From NCBI GenBank assembly GCA_008638375.1, contig CM018035.1, forward strand, positions 26,278,307 to 26,342,306: DNA of 64,000 bases. The letters run 5' to 3'. Positions within the stretch are counted from its first letter, which is position 1. Every line of letters starts with the position of its first letter. Made by a program: the position numbers and the translations under genes. The DNA comes from Nyssa sinensis (lineage: Eukaryota > Streptophyta > Magnoliopsida > Cornales > Nyssaceae). The notes beneath the pieces were generated by a model. That model was not told the origin of the DNA, made no database searches, and saw nothing but the letters and a program-made list of their open reading frames with translations. Of the stretch, positions 12,508 through 25,349 are shown one piece after another.

Positions 12508-12746
12508 GGGTGTAAAATGTAAATAGGATCAAAGCAATATAATTTTAATTTTTTCTTTTCTATTATTTTTACATGTATTCTTCATGGATTGTATCAGGTT
12601 CACTTTTTATTTAGCCTGAAATAAGCTGACAACTCCTTTGTGTATTCATCTACACTCCAATCCGAAAAGATGGTGTATTCCTCTCCCACTTTGAGGGAGT
12701 GGACTTTGAAATTTGTGTCAAGATTTTTTCGGCGCCTACACTCACA
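12503..12746 (+). repeat. 3' LTR remnant of the Tat/Ogre-like element
   Basis: A 244-bp direct repeat of 8049-8291, sharing GTAAATAGGATCAAAGCAAT, ACATGTATTCTTCAT and CCCACTTTGAGGGAG. The first five bases TCAAG are also the end of the gag-pol interior, marking the deletion point. Confidence 0.9.
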
Positions 12747-12751
12747 CATAG
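12747..12751. other. Target-site duplication CATAG, right copy
   Basis: Exact match to 6252-6256, directly after the CA end of the LTR remnant. Confidence 0.85.
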
Positions 12752-14360
12752 CCTCTAAATATCTTGTTTGTATGTGATGTACTTTAGTAATGTTACATAT
12801 GTAAATAATTGGATGCTTCAAACCATGAAGAATTTGAACTTGATAGGGTTGGCATGCTTACTCTATTGAGACATCTTGCATGATCAGTGAGCACTTGAAT
12901 GTCATTACAGTCATACATCTATATACGAGACACCACATGTTTTTATCTTTGTTTAGATTTCTCCTACTGGAGTTGTTGTACTGACCCTTATTAGATGCAG
13001 AAACAGGTAAGGAGTCGGCCACAAGTTAATGAAACACTACCAAACTATTTTTGGAAGACATCTATTTTTGTATACTTGATTAGCATTACTCTTTTTAGAA
13101 ACTTGTTTGCATGTATATTTTCCGTGAAATGGACTATGTATCTTGTAGTTAAAATGTGTATAAACTAGAGTGCTAAATGGTGATGTAAACTTTGCAAGAA
13201 ATTTAACCATAACCTTGCAGAAATTGAGAAACATTGGACTTGAGCCCTGATTTAGGTGTATTGTTTCTTGAAAAATGATAGTGATGTGAATGTTTATTGA
13301 ATGTTAGATTATGGTTTGAAGGTTAAGTGAAATGAAATGAATGTTTAAGATTCTTGAGAAATATCTTGAATCAAGAAAATGAGGCAAATAGGCCAAATTT
13401 TTTAAATGGAGTTGAGAAGGAAAAACTCAAGTCTGATCGGCACTAGTGAGGGGTGCCTGACCACCTCTCTCCTCGTTTGGTCGATTTGGCTTCTGGACTG
13501 AATTTTCACCACCTGATTTGCCTCTATTGATCTAAAATAACAATTATCCTAATAAACTTTCTCGGTCAAGGCAAAACTTAGTTATGCTAAGAACTTAGTC
13601 ATCTTGTATTGCATACAACCAATTCGGGATGAGAAATCTTCACGAGGGTTCTAAGCTGATCTTGGAATTTGTCACTTAGACTTGGGTGTTTATGACTTAT
13701 TGATCTTAGATCTGTAGACAAAGTGGAATATATCTGTAATGTTCACGTACATGTCCTTATCTTAATACTGGTGATATTTTTGGTCATATCAATAATAATT
13801 ATAATTATAATTATCATAATGATAGTAATAATAATAATAGTTATTATTGTTGGTTCATAATCTTAGTTAAATAATTTGGGAAAGTTAAAAAGTTACTGGA
13901 TAAGAAAATTGAATATAAATAAAAAATTGTAATACACATTGAAGCAAGAAAATTTTCTTGAAAATTCACAAATAAAAATCATGGTCCCTCAGCCCAAGCC
14001 GTGAGGGGTGGGAAAAAGAAAGTTTCTCCTTAAAGATGGATTGGCATCTTGACTTATGCAGGTGAAGGTGCTAGTTTTTCATGCAGGCCATAGATGGGGG
14101 ACGGAAAGTTTTTTAAGCCAATTGCTCAATTATTCATGGTGGGATTTTGTTGTTTTGGCATGCTCCCCAGGCCTATCCCATACTAGTAGTAGCCCAGTCA
14201 TCAACCCCATATTAAATGACTTTGACCTCTTGAAGCTATTGGATTCAATTATGTACGCACATAAGTCAAACTGATGGTAAAGCAACACCGATTGTCTCCA
14301 GACCTAAACTTTGATGACAGATTTGATAATGGCCAGAAGTATATAATTTTCAATTCATGG

Positions 14361-14363
<3 letters not shown>

Positions 14364-14391
<28 letters not shown>
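14364..14391. repeat. (TA)14 microsatellite
   Basis: Pure AT dinucleotide run. Confidence 0.9.
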
Positions 14392-14394
<3 letters not shown>

Positions 14395-16441
14395 ATTTCT
14401 ACCTCACATTTATGAATGAAAGAACATCATTGAGTCAGGTTAAAATTTGACTTTACCATACTAAACATGTAATTTTTGAAAATAAGATTTCATATTCAGA
14501 ATTTGTTGTGACAATTAAGTGTTCCAACAAAAAAAAAAAAAAAAACCTATTTTTGATAGATTTTCATCATAAAAAAAGGGGTTAGAATCTCCAAAAGAAC
14601 TTGAACATAGCTTCATTCCATCCTCACTTGCCTATCCGGAAAAAGAAACTTGGTTATATTCATGGTCCATGGATATTGCTCTTTATATTGCTATTTTTTT
14701 GGAAAACTCACAAAAATTAATAGAAAGTAAAATATTTGTGGATGATACTGATAAAAGATTTAGGTTAAGGCCATCAGGAAGACACTAGGATTTGGTATGG
14801 CTGATAGAAATGGATCTCAACCTAGCCTGCTTTCTTCCTATTGGCACTAATATGAATTGTGGGGATTAAAAGCTATAATGGTATGATTTCTAAATTAGCC
14901 ATCCATTAAGGCCCAACATCAATTTTTTTGGATGGTGCTATCTCATGAATTGGGGCAGTAATAATATTTAGACAAAAGCCCACCTCCATTGCTATGTCCA
15001 TGATGGGATTTAAACACAATAAGAAGACCAACAATAATAGAAAAGAACAATAATGATGATGGTATATAGACACAAATATGCAATGAAGAAAATATATCGA
15101 TGGCTAGTTAAAGTCATTTTAACTTTTGGTCTTTTCGGATAGTTTGGGGAGATTCTTGTTCAAAAATCATAAACCCAATTCAAAGTTGAAAACTATCGAA
15201 TAAGATACCAATTTCTTATCGACTAATCTATCATAAATTTTATAATTCGGCTTCTGTTCAATTCTTGGACAATCTTCTTCAACACCAATCCAAGCAGATG
15301 ATCCATCCCATCTTCCACAAATGGTTCTACGAATTTGAATAATAAAACCAATGATATTGCAATTTAATATTTATGCAAAGCAGGGCAAGAGTGAAAGAAA
15401 TGTTTCCATCTCTATCAATATTTTTTTTTATCTAATTACTAAAAAGAAAGAAAAGCTAAGGATTTGTTTCTGGTTTTAACCTTTTCCCTTTTTTGATAAA
15501 TTTTTAAATTTTAATATCAGTTAAACACGACAAAAATATGGAAAATAATTACTTATCATTTTCTTTTCTTCTCTTTTTCCCGTTAAATCCATGAACCGAA
15601 GAGAGCCTGAGGAGTTTCTTGCAAACTTATGATAGTTGTGTCTGTGATGTCACAATATGGCAACATCACTAAGATATTTGGGCTTAAAAGTAGCCATGTC
15701 ATTGGGGAGAATGGAGATGGTCTTAGATGTTAGCTTATAATTACTCAAAAAAATAATTATTTTAATGATCTGAATGAACCAAACACAGCAAAGAGATTGA
15801 AAGGGAAATGTGTATTGAGAAACGGTAATGCATTTAAGTAAAAGAAAATGGGTGGAAATGAAAGAAAAAAGTAGAAGGAACTTTAGAGGTGACTATTGTC
15901 GCGCAATATTCGAAAGAGGTCGACATCAAATGAAATCAAACCCGGTAGTAGTACTAGTAATGGAGGGACCCTGACTGCACTACATGCCTACATTCTAAAA
16001 GCTTACTCCTCAAATGTCTCCCATCACTCTAAGCTCACAACATATTCTCTCTCACGCCCCATCTCTTTGCCTTCCATTTTCATCCATTAAGCCCAACTTT
16101 AAGCTTTTGATAAAATAAAGTGTTATCATTAAAGAAATCTCTATTTTGTGACCCAACACCGTCAATGTTGAATATTAAGATTCCATTTGGAAAGTTTTAG
16201 ATTAATTTTAAAGAATTGATTATTGTTTGTTTGATAAAAATTATGTGTATATATTGAGTAATGTGCAAGTGTTAGATTCAAGGGTACACCTTGTAAAAAG
16301 TCAAAACTATTTAGAGTATTAGGTTGTTTTAGCTTCTCCAAAATCATGTTTTGCAACCGAAATTTAGTTGGCCCCATTGCACAACTTAGTTCTCCCTCAA
16401 ACATTACCAAAACCCCGGTTGAGGTCCAAACCATGTTTTGA

Positions 16442-16470
16442 GGGAAGGGTGGGGTGGGGGGGGGGGGGGG
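16442..16470 (+). repeat. G-run with quadruplex potential
   Basis: GGGAAGGGTGGGG followed by T and 15 consecutive G. Four or more G-tracts with short loops meet the simple quadruplex pattern. Confidence 0.8.
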
Positions 16471-16880
16471 AGTAGTTCAAACACCCTCCCAGTTGTACCT
16501 ATTTGAACATTTTAAATTTTTATGTAAGACAGTTATAAATACTCTATCAGAATAAGGTTCTAGACACAAATCTTAATAATTATAATTGATGTATATGTTT
16601 TATAATTACAATAGAAAGGTTAACTACATTGATGGCCTAGGATTGTATATATGTATATAATTTACCTCTCTTTTTCTTTGATAATTTAAGCTTTTACACG
16701 AGGAGGTCGTTAAGAGGGTAAAATTAATAAGAGGAAAGACAGAAGAATCATGTTTAGCCTAACAAAAATGCAACTAAAACTTAATTAAGAGTAATGCTAT
16801 TATTCCAAAACTTTTTTCTAAAAGTAAATTTTCAAATGACATGAAAGTAGTATATTAGATAAATATTACCAAAATTGATG

Positions 16881-19560
16881 ATGTCAATTTCTTGCTAGGC
16901 AATCAACGGCCGAGATCTTCTTCTAAGGTAACTGCAAAAAAGACAATCAAGGGGTCTCCGGTGGAGAAGCCTTCGATGATAAAGTCAATATCTAATGAAG
17001 ATACAGTTTTAATGGGTGCCATGAGTTATCAAGCGTACCTATTTAGGTTAAGGTCCATCCCTTTTATAGGCAATTGGTTTCCATATTGTTGACATCTTCC
17101 TTATAAAGATAAGGATTCATACCAATCTTATAGTTGACTAGTTTCCTCATTTTGCTACATCTCTGTCCTTAGGAATATTAGATCTGAATCACTGAGCTTT
17201 GGGTCTTTAGAGAAGTACTGGCCTTTGAGGTATGAGGCTTGTGTCTTTGAATTAAGACTAACACATGTCACCATCACTTGGTTGACTGATTTTGGGTACA
17301 CTAACTACTCCCCCCTCAAGGCCTCAGATCTCTGGATCTCTTACGACCTAAGGTCAAGCTTCCGAAATTTAAGCTCCGTATTGACCTTTCTGTCACAACC
17401 GTCAATTCTTATTTCAAGGGGCCAACTGTCATGATGTTTTTTGAAATAACTACACACTTATTACTCGTCTTCTTAATTAAAGACGTCATTTTAGAGATCA
17501 AGGGCAATCATTACTCCTCATTTATGGTGAGAGATTTCCCTATAAAAGTACCTCCCCATTTTAAGATGGGGATTTCTGATTTTCCAAACCCCAGACGCTT
17601 AGTGTGTTTAACCTAACAAAATCAAGGGATTTGGCGAAGAGAACTCGGGCTCTCAAGAGGCTGAGAGTGCTAATGTTGGGGATAGCTTAGAATTTAAGGA
17701 CCTTGAGGTTACTCATTTTACCCCTGAAGCCTTAGAGATACTAAAGGCCACCTATCGCATACCCCATACCATAATTTGTAACGTTCTAGAGTCACATGAA
17801 CGTCCAAATTCCATGGGATCTAGAGAGATCTGGGTATACAATAAGTGGTTCGAGCTTGGGTTTAAGTTCCTTTTTCATCCATTTCCTTAGGCATTTTTTA
17901 AATTTTTTTCAATATTTTTCCTACTGACCTGAATGTTAAGGGCTGAAGGTAACTAATGACCTTCCTAGTTTTATCATCAGAATGCGAGATAGAGTCTGAC
18001 CTTGACCTTTTGAGGTGCAACATGGATCTTAAGAGTAATTTAAAAGGGCTCTATTACATTTATTTCCCTACCCAGTACAAACCATTAACTTATGTACCCT
18101 CTTTTAATAAAACTTAGACGAAATGGTTCTTTTTCGTCAAATGAACCTGGGAGAATGAGAATCACACCGAGCTGGATACTAGGATAATTCCTCGAATTCA
18201 AGGCAGAACTTGTAAGATTCGTACTTCTATTTTTTATGATGTATAAGAGTTCACCTTTATTTTTGAGGACTAATCACCTGTTTTCCCTTATTAATGCGGC
18301 TTTAAACACTAAGGGTTATACCAAACTAACCAAAGAAAAGCAAACCAAAATCTAAAACGTCTTAAATTCGACCTCTCAATCTCATCAAAAAGTTCTAAGC
18401 TTAAAAAATTTGGTGAAGTTTGGATTGATCCAGTCTCCAGATATCGATCTATGCAAATAGATGCTTTTAGGGTTCTGACCTCTCAAGAGTAAGAGGGCAG
18501 TTGTTAAGGAGCCCATAACTTAAATTCCTTTAAGAGATTGGCTACTAGAGGTGATTCCTCCTCTAAAAACAATATCTAGAGGGGTTTTTCAAAATTACGA
18601 GGCTCTTCTCCCCACTATCGAGCTATCTGACTCTCCAGTGGTGCCGAACACATATGTGGCTACAACATCCACTCCCACTTTTTCAAAAATGAGGAGGAAA
18701 GAGATCATGACTCTTGAACAAAGAGACATTTCTGCTCGGTCATTAGGAACGAATGATCCCTCCTATCCTCTATTGATAATGCTCTAAGATCAACTTAGGA
18801 CGTGAGTTAGAACAAAGTCCTCGGAGAGGTGGCCCAAGTTAGTGTCACTCAGGTTGTTCATGCTTGGTTCATCTCTTCGCCAAGGGTAAAGATCCTATTT
18901 ATTCACTTCTTGATATGAATTCTCCATACTTAACAAATTTTGCATCTTTGTAGGTGTGTCACATCATGGCTACTCTAGGCAGGATCAAATATGAGTCCCA
19001 TGATTTGCAAGCTCAACTCCAGCTCTAATTTTTTAGTACAACTAAAGTTACTGACATGATTGATAACCTAAAGAAGATGTTTGAGGATACTGAGGTGGAG
19101 CTCGGAACCGCTCGATCCATAGTAGACAACCTTAAAGAATAACTAGTTGAATCTCCCAACATTGTGTCACTTTGAGATTCAAAAATCACCTTACTATAGA
19201 ATGAAGTTGATGACCTGAAGTGGCAAGTTTTTGAGCTGGAATCAGATATATTTATTGTTAAGGCTACTGCTTCTGAGGTGGAGATAAGGCATTGCTCTAA
19301 AGTTGAAACTGCCAAGGTAACTACAGTTGAAGAGCAAAAAAACATAAGATGTTGAAGCTCAAAAAGAGGTTTGTCTCAAATGGTTACAACCTCTGCCTAA
19401 AAAAGATGGCCAAAGAGTATCCTGAGATTGATACAAATTTTCTGGAGTAGATTAAAGTTTCTAACATAGAGAGTGAGGAATATGAGGATGAGAAGGAGCC
19501 TGAGAATTCCAACATCCCCCCTGCCCCTTTGCTTTTAATCCTTTCGTCTTTTGTAATAAC
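16881..19560 (+). pseudogene. Additional ORF relic: gypsy-type transposon domain plus coiled coil
   Basis: From about 17717, plus-strand pieces read FTPEALEILKATYRIPHTII, IWVYNKWFELGFKF, LHPFP-like and PTDLNVKG, then CEIESDLDLLRCNMDLKSN, YYIYFPTQYKPLTYVPSFN and WFFFVK-TWENENHTE. This resembles the putative gypsy-type transposon domain (PF04195-like) found in extra ORFs of plant retroelements. At 19040-19420 the frame becomes coiled coil (MIDNLKKMFEDTEVELGTA, NEVDDLKWQVFELESDI). The stretch 16881-17600 in front contains a TATA-like CTATAAAAG (17539-17547) and may be the ORF's own 5' region. Stops and shifts are many. The same kind of ORF is seen on the minus strand at 37700-39545, behind a Tat integrase, so this is probably the orphaned extra ORF of another Tat element. 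Confidence 0.55.
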
Positions 19561-19857
19561 TTGGGCAATTTACCCTATCGAACATTATTTACTTTAAAGT
19601 TTATTTTTTTCATTAATATACATGTGGTTTATGCTTGCACTAATGATTTCGTGAACATGCCAACTAAGTATCTAGTGCAATCCCTTATTATTACTTGGAT
19701 TTGTAGTTAGCATTTTGTATTCATGAAATGTTATAAAGCAACAACATCTTTAGCCCTAAGGCTGCGTGGATTTTAAAGTAATCTTAGATATGTTACACCT
19801 ATAAAAATATAAGATTTCACAGGTCGTTACCTTCAGAGCTGTATCCCAAGCCCTAGG

Positions 19858-21484
19858 TGTTAAGACCAGGGGTTCGATATTGTGATTGGATAATTCGGTT
19901 AGACAAAACATGTTTTAATTATAATCAGTACATTAGTCCTAGGCTTAAAGTGACTCAATAACCCGTTCTACTCCAAGATGGTCCAAGTTTCATTGTCGTG
20001 CACATCTACCGGCAGACTTGATTCATGAAGGGTATTTTGGACTTTTGTTTTGATTTGGATCTCACACACTCACACATAGCATGCATTCCATATAGTTGAC
20101 ATCATATCATTATTGTGTGTGTAATTAACTTGTGTTGTGAAATAATTATCCCAAAAATACATGTTTGAAAACAACTTGGAAAATTAAGTTTATAATGCAA
20201 GAAAAAGATAACCAAACTTCTGTTGCTTGTTCGAACGAACCAAGTGGCTTGGTTAAATGAACACCAAAAGGTGGTTATTCTTAATCGTTCGATCATCGTT
20301 TGATAGACATGATCAAACAAACATCAGAAAGTCATCGTTTGATGTTTGTTCAAATAAGTAGTGCTCGTTCAAATGAGTCATTGCTTTATTCGAACGAACA
20401 CTATCAAAAATAGAAATATTTTCTGTTTTGAAGCATTATTTGAGATCTGATTTCTAAACTATAAATTGAACAAAAAATCAATTTTAGAGTAAAGAGAACA
20501 AAGATAGAGAAAGTTCAGTTTCTGAGAGCTATACACTTAAGAAAATTTAGGACTTTCATGAGAGAACATTCATACATGTGATTCATCTACATCTATACTC
20601 TCATCATACATTGATTTGATCATCTCACTAGAACCAAATCAATTAAAGAGCCTCAATCATCAATTCATCCAATTGAAGAGTTTTTGGAGTTTAACTTTGT
20701 GGATTTAATTGTTGAGCGATATGAGAAGTTCGAGGTTACATGGAGTTTGCAATTATGAAGAATGCCGATCAAAGGATTCTGAGACCGTAAGGAGTTTACG
20801 GTTATATGAAGATTCCAGCTATAGTGAAGACTTATGGCTACAAGGGAGATTAAAGATGATTGAGTATAATAGAGCTCAAGGAACTAAGTCAGTGTCATCA
20901 TTATGTTGTAATCAATCTCACACATAATGGATTCTTCTATAAGCATGGCCGGTTCTAAGTTTTACATCACGGATAGTTTTTCGTGGTGGTTTCTCTATCA
21001 TCACTGTGGTTTGCAAACACTCTAACTTTTCATTATGTATAATATCTAAATTACTCAACATGAATGCTTCCACTTGATTTAGTTTTAAGTTTCATGAATG
21101 TTGAAAATTAGACATCAATTGAATACTTGAGAACCTTAATTGCATAATTGGATTGTTAATTGAATTGAGGAATTGATAATTGATCACTTAATCAAATTTG
21201 TACTTGAATTGAGAAATTAGCATTTGAAATTGAGTAGTTGATTAATTAGGCTTGAGGTGAATTGGTTTTGTGTATTGAATACTATATTACAACTACATTG
21301 GATGGGTTGATTTTATTATAAAATTGTACACATTGATTGTTTATTGCTTGAAATTTCAATTCAAATATTTTAATATCCTTGTTGTAGTTAATGTTGTGGA
21401 TGAATATTTGAAAAATTAGAACAAACCTATTCAACCCCTCCCCCCTCCTTCTAAGTAATTTTCACACCAACGAACCTACCAACA
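19858..21484 (+). repeat. 5' LTR of copia element
   Basis: Begins TGTTAAGACCAGGGG and ends CCTACCAACA, three bases before the primer-binding site. The first ~506 bp align with 27572-28077. A TATA-like CTATAAATTG lies near 20459. The U3 part carries palindromic GTTCGAACGAAC (20228-20239) and related CGTTCGATCATCG words. Confidence 0.85.
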
Positions 21485-21487
21485 AAG

Positions 21488-21500
21488 TGGTATCAGAGCT
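21488..21500 (+). other. Primer-binding site (initiator Met tRNA type)
   Basis: TGGTATCAGAGCT follows the LTR end after AAG, matching the usual plant copia primer-binding site complementary to the 3' end of initiator methionine tRNA. Confidence 0.85.
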
Positions 21501-21542
21501 TACTTTCTAATGCAATAGATTATATTCCTATTAGTGTGAAAT

Positions 21543-23640
21543 ATGGAAGAGATGAGAGACGACGAATCTGTTTCCCAACCACCTCTATTTGACGACTCAA
21601 ATTATGCTTATTTGAAGGCTCGCATAAGAGTATTTTTTAGAGTCGTGGATGAGCGAGTTTGACTTGCCGTCTAAAAAGGTTGGACCACACCGGTCACAAC
21701 CACTACTACGGAAGTCCCCTCCATACCTAAGCCTCCAAAGACATGGAATGAACTCGAATTGAGAGTTAGTTGTTATAACACTAAAAGCCTAAACGTAATA
21801 TTTAATGCAGTAACTTTATATGAGTTCCACTGAATCATGACATGTGAGACCTTAAAAGAGGCATCGGATATCCTTAAGACTAACCATGAGGGTAAGTCAG
21901 TGGTCAAGAGATTCAAGCTACAAATGCTAACCTCTAGGTTTGAATCTTTAAGGATGGAAGATTCGGACACATTTGTCAAATTTTATGCCAAATTGAGTGA
22001 CATAGTGAATTCATCTTTCAACTAATGAGAAAAGATAAAAAGGACAAAAATAGTGAGAAAGATCTTAAGATCTCTTCCCTAAAAGATTCCAACCCAAAGT
22101 CACTGCCATTGAGAAAAGCAAAGACTGTGGACTCACTTGTAGTTGATGAGTTAATAGGTTCATTGCAAACCTTTGAACTAACTTTTAGGCAAGCTAAGAA
22201 GACTAAAAGTCTTACCTTAAAATCAACACGAGATGATAATGAAGGGAATGTAGAGGTTGACCCTGAGTCCATGAATGAGGATGACCTAGCCTTGTTTATT
22301 AGGAGGTTCAACAAGTTTCTCAAAGGTAGAATATCTAATCTTAAGGGATCCCAAAATTCCAATAGAAGACCCTTAGAAAATTCTAACAACTCAAAAGACA
22401 AGGTCCAGAAATGAGCCTCCAATAGTGATTGGAGGAGACCTTCATCTCAATCCACTCACACACCAATAGAGTGCTATGATTGCCATGACTTTAGTGACGT
22501 AGCCACCGATTGCCCAAACAAAAGAAGGGAAAAATCAAATAATAGAAGGGCAATGAAAACAACTCTAGCCAATGGTGAGGAAGAGGAAGAGGAAGAGGAC
22601 AATGATAATGATGATGATAAAGGATAGGAAATTCAATTTTTGGCTTTCACAAGCATCACCAATGTCCCCAAAGGCTCTTCATCCATTGAGGATGATGAAC
22701 AAAAGGACAATAAAAATTCTGTGTCTAGTGATATTGAAAATGAAGAGGAAGATGATATTGAGATTTCCTATGAAAATTTATTTAATGAATCAATCAATCA
22801 ATCTTAAAAGTCTAACCTGATACTAGCCACTGAAATCAAGACAAGTGAGAAAGAGAAATGTGCACTTGTGATTGATCAATCTTTGTTGACACAACTGACT
22901 GAAAAAAAATTCTCTCTCTTAGAAAATGTAAAATCCTTAGAACAAGAGAAGAATTTTTTGGTTGAAGAATTAGGGAAACTTAGGTCATCCCTAGAAGTTA
23001 TTGTTCATGAAAATAATGAATTGATTTCAAAAGGTCACTCTCTTAGTGAAGAACTTAAACAAGCAAGGGATGTTAAAATCACTCTTGAGGATAGGTTAAA
23101 CAAATTAGCAAAAATGCTAAATACCATCCAAATCAAGAATGATAAAAATGGATTAGGCTATGATAAATTTTTGGATAAGAACAAGCTGTCAACATCCATT
23201 CAAAACCAATCTCATACTCTAAAGTAGGTTGTTTTTGTTACTTCTAAGGTTAAAGGTGTAGAGACTCCTCAACCTAAGAGGCAAACACAACCTCAACCAC
23301 AATCTCAAGTACAATCTCAACCACATCCTCAAGCTAAATCTCAAGTTTAACCTCAACCTAGATCACTCCATTGTTCCTATTGCAAGGTTAATGGTCACTC
23401 TAAGAGGAAATGTGGATTTGATAAAAAAAAAAAAAGGAAACAATTTCTCATCTCATGACCTAAGAACACAAAATGAGGATAGCTTTTTTGAAACAACAAT
23501 TGAATACTCATGTTAAAAGATCTTAGAGCATGGCTCAAAATATTATTGGCATTACTAACCTTGAGAAGCCTTATGCTATTCCTAGTCCTCAATCCAAGGT
23601 AAAGAAGACCAACTTTCAAAATGTAGCACCTACTCCAAAA
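21543..23640 (+). pseudogene. Copia SIRE/Maximus-like gag relic
   Basis: The relic starts MEEMRDDESVSQPPLFDDSN and continues with the UBN2-type gag core: TCETLKEASDILKTNHEGKS, VVKRFKLQMLTSRFESLRME and FVKFYAKLSDIVNSSF. A shift near 22021 leads to a second frame with VVDELIGSLQTFEL. A first zinc knuckle (22473-22515) reads C-YD-C-x9-C and has lost its histidine. An acidic linker and a long coiled coil follow (LLTQLTEKKFSLLENVKSLE onward, 22889-23140), then a Pro/Gln-rich linker. A second knuckle, CSYCKVNGHSKRKC (about 23370-23412), is intact in pattern CX2CX4HX4C. The two-knuckle gag with a long coiled coil is characteristic of SIRE/Maximus elements. Stops at 21660, 21673 and 21834 among others make it non-functional. 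Confidence 0.8.
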
Positions 23641-25349
23641 AAATCCATTAAAACAAATTTGAGTTAGAAATGATAAGTTGAAAGGTATTGAAAAGGAATG
23701 AGCAAGTCACAATTTTCAATTTACTTCTTCTTTGGGAAAAGAAAATTCCTCTCTTTGATGATTAAGAAAGAGTTTAGCAATTTGGGGGTCTTGTTTTTCA
23801 CTCTTATCTTAGAGTCTCCCTATGAATTGCCTTGACAATGTATTTTGAAAATCATTTATCTTGAGAAGAAGTTGTCATCTTTCCATAGTCTAGGTGAATT
23901 TAAAGTTTTTCATCTATTCTAGGTCTATGGTTTATTTTGTTGGATTTTTTCTTTTAATTCATAATTAGGTTCATTTTATACTTTTGCGAATTCAAAAATT
24001 CAAAAATATTTTTCTTTTATCTTCATTGCTAATGATGATCTCATTTTTTTAATAGAAAAATGAATTAAGATGCATTTTGAGTTCTTGAGACTATGTTTTG
24101 TGTACTTTTTTTTATCATTATCTTCACTTAGAATTAATCACTCAAGTGCATATAAACTTTCAAACTACTTGTGATCTCATTGTCTTTGGTCTTGCATACT
24201 TCTTACATGAGATTGCCTTGTAGATAGGTTGGACTTAATGATTTTATGTTTATATTTCAATTAGTCCATTGCTTGAAAGATTGACTTAAGTTGAAAAAAT
24301 CAAAGGACCTAAAAGAATAATCCTAAAAAGAAAATGACACACACACTAAAATGAGGGGAAGGAAGGAGCTACCTTTGAGATAGTGTGTTTGCTAGCATTG
24401 AAAATCCTTTGAAAATAGCAGCCTACTCAACTGTGTGAAAGCCGCCTTACAAAAGCTTAGAAAAGTAAAAATTCAAGTTTGCAAAATTTGGCTTATTGTT
24501 GAGGAGGAGTTTTGGTTGGAAATTGTCAAAATTCCCTAAGTTGATTGAATATTGTTGTTTGTTCTTATTGAAATGTAAATCATTCAACACCATAGAGTCA
24601 ACTTTGAGATAAGAACATTTCATGGTTGAAGTTATTGCATATGTCTAAACACCATGTTTGAGTGAGTAAAGAGTCAGCTTTCATGAGTTTAAGTGTTCTA
24701 GGTTTACTTAAATGTTTTGATTCAATTTAGAACACCTTTCATTCTCTCTATGTCATTAAAAATATCCTAAAAATTTTTATTTCAACTCAAAAACATTGAG
24801 ATTATTTTTAGCTTTGTAGATAATAAATCTTTTCTTAGAGTTTTCTTGCTAAAAACTAAAATTTTCTGAAAAAAAATCTTACCTTTTTTTTGCTCAATTG
24901 AATTGAGCTGAGGAATTTTGAACAGAGTTTTTCTGAGAGAATAGCACTTATTGATGCTCGTTCAAATGAAGGTGAATTGTTCATTTGAACGAGTGATTGA
25001 TTAGTTCAAACATGCAAGTAACCACCCATTTACACCATTTTCTTGAGGATTTCTCTAGTTTTCTCTCAACCTCACATTTTTTCACTTAATATTGATCTTG
25101 GTATTCATCATTCACATTTTTCGTTTTGGTTAATGTGATCTATGCATCGAGGACTCCACTTTCACCGATCAATTTCAAATTTCCACCATTCATTGTGTCG
25201 GTAAATCCTCGGGTCTTTTTTCCTTTCTTGTCGTTTATTTGATTTATCATCTAGATAGTAGGGTTAGTATGGACTGCTAGATCAGTACACTTGATGAAGT
25301 ACCTTTCAATGATTATCGTGTATTTCTCATGTTATATATACTACGTGAT
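23641..25349 (+). other. Copia interior lacking recognisable pol
   Basis: No protease, integrase, reverse transcriptase or RNase H motif can be read in any frame. It contains a 'TTCAAATGAAGGTGAATTG' word near 24960 similar to the palindromic words in the LTR. Whether pol was deleted or never present in this non-autonomous element cannot be decided here. Confidence 0.5.

Larger units (their letters stand above)
6257..12746 (+). mobile_element. Tat/Ogre-like Ty3/gypsy element, internally deleted
   Basis: The element is bounded by a perfect CATAG duplication. It begins with a 2.03-kb 5' LTR (6257-8291) and a primer-binding-site sequence at 8293. A non-coding leader, gag and protease relics follow, up to the region just before reverse transcriptase. 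Only the last 244 bp of the 3' LTR remain (12503-12746). Reverse transcriptase, RNase H and integrase are missing. The junction has a shared TCAAG, which points to one deletion by microhomology joining the interior to the 3' LTR. Its coding relics have many stops. Confidence 0.85.
12752..16880. other. AT-rich intergenic DNA without a recognisable gene
   Basis: The first few hundred bases probably continue the chromovirus LTR that was split at 6256. The rest has no long open frame and no known domain. It holds an AT palindromic stretch (about 13795-13852, ATAATTATAATTAT followed by ATAATAATAATAG), a (TA)14 tract (14364-14391), an A-tract (14529-14545) and a G-run (16442-16470). A GATCGGCAC block lies at 13433-13446. 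Confidence 0.5.
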
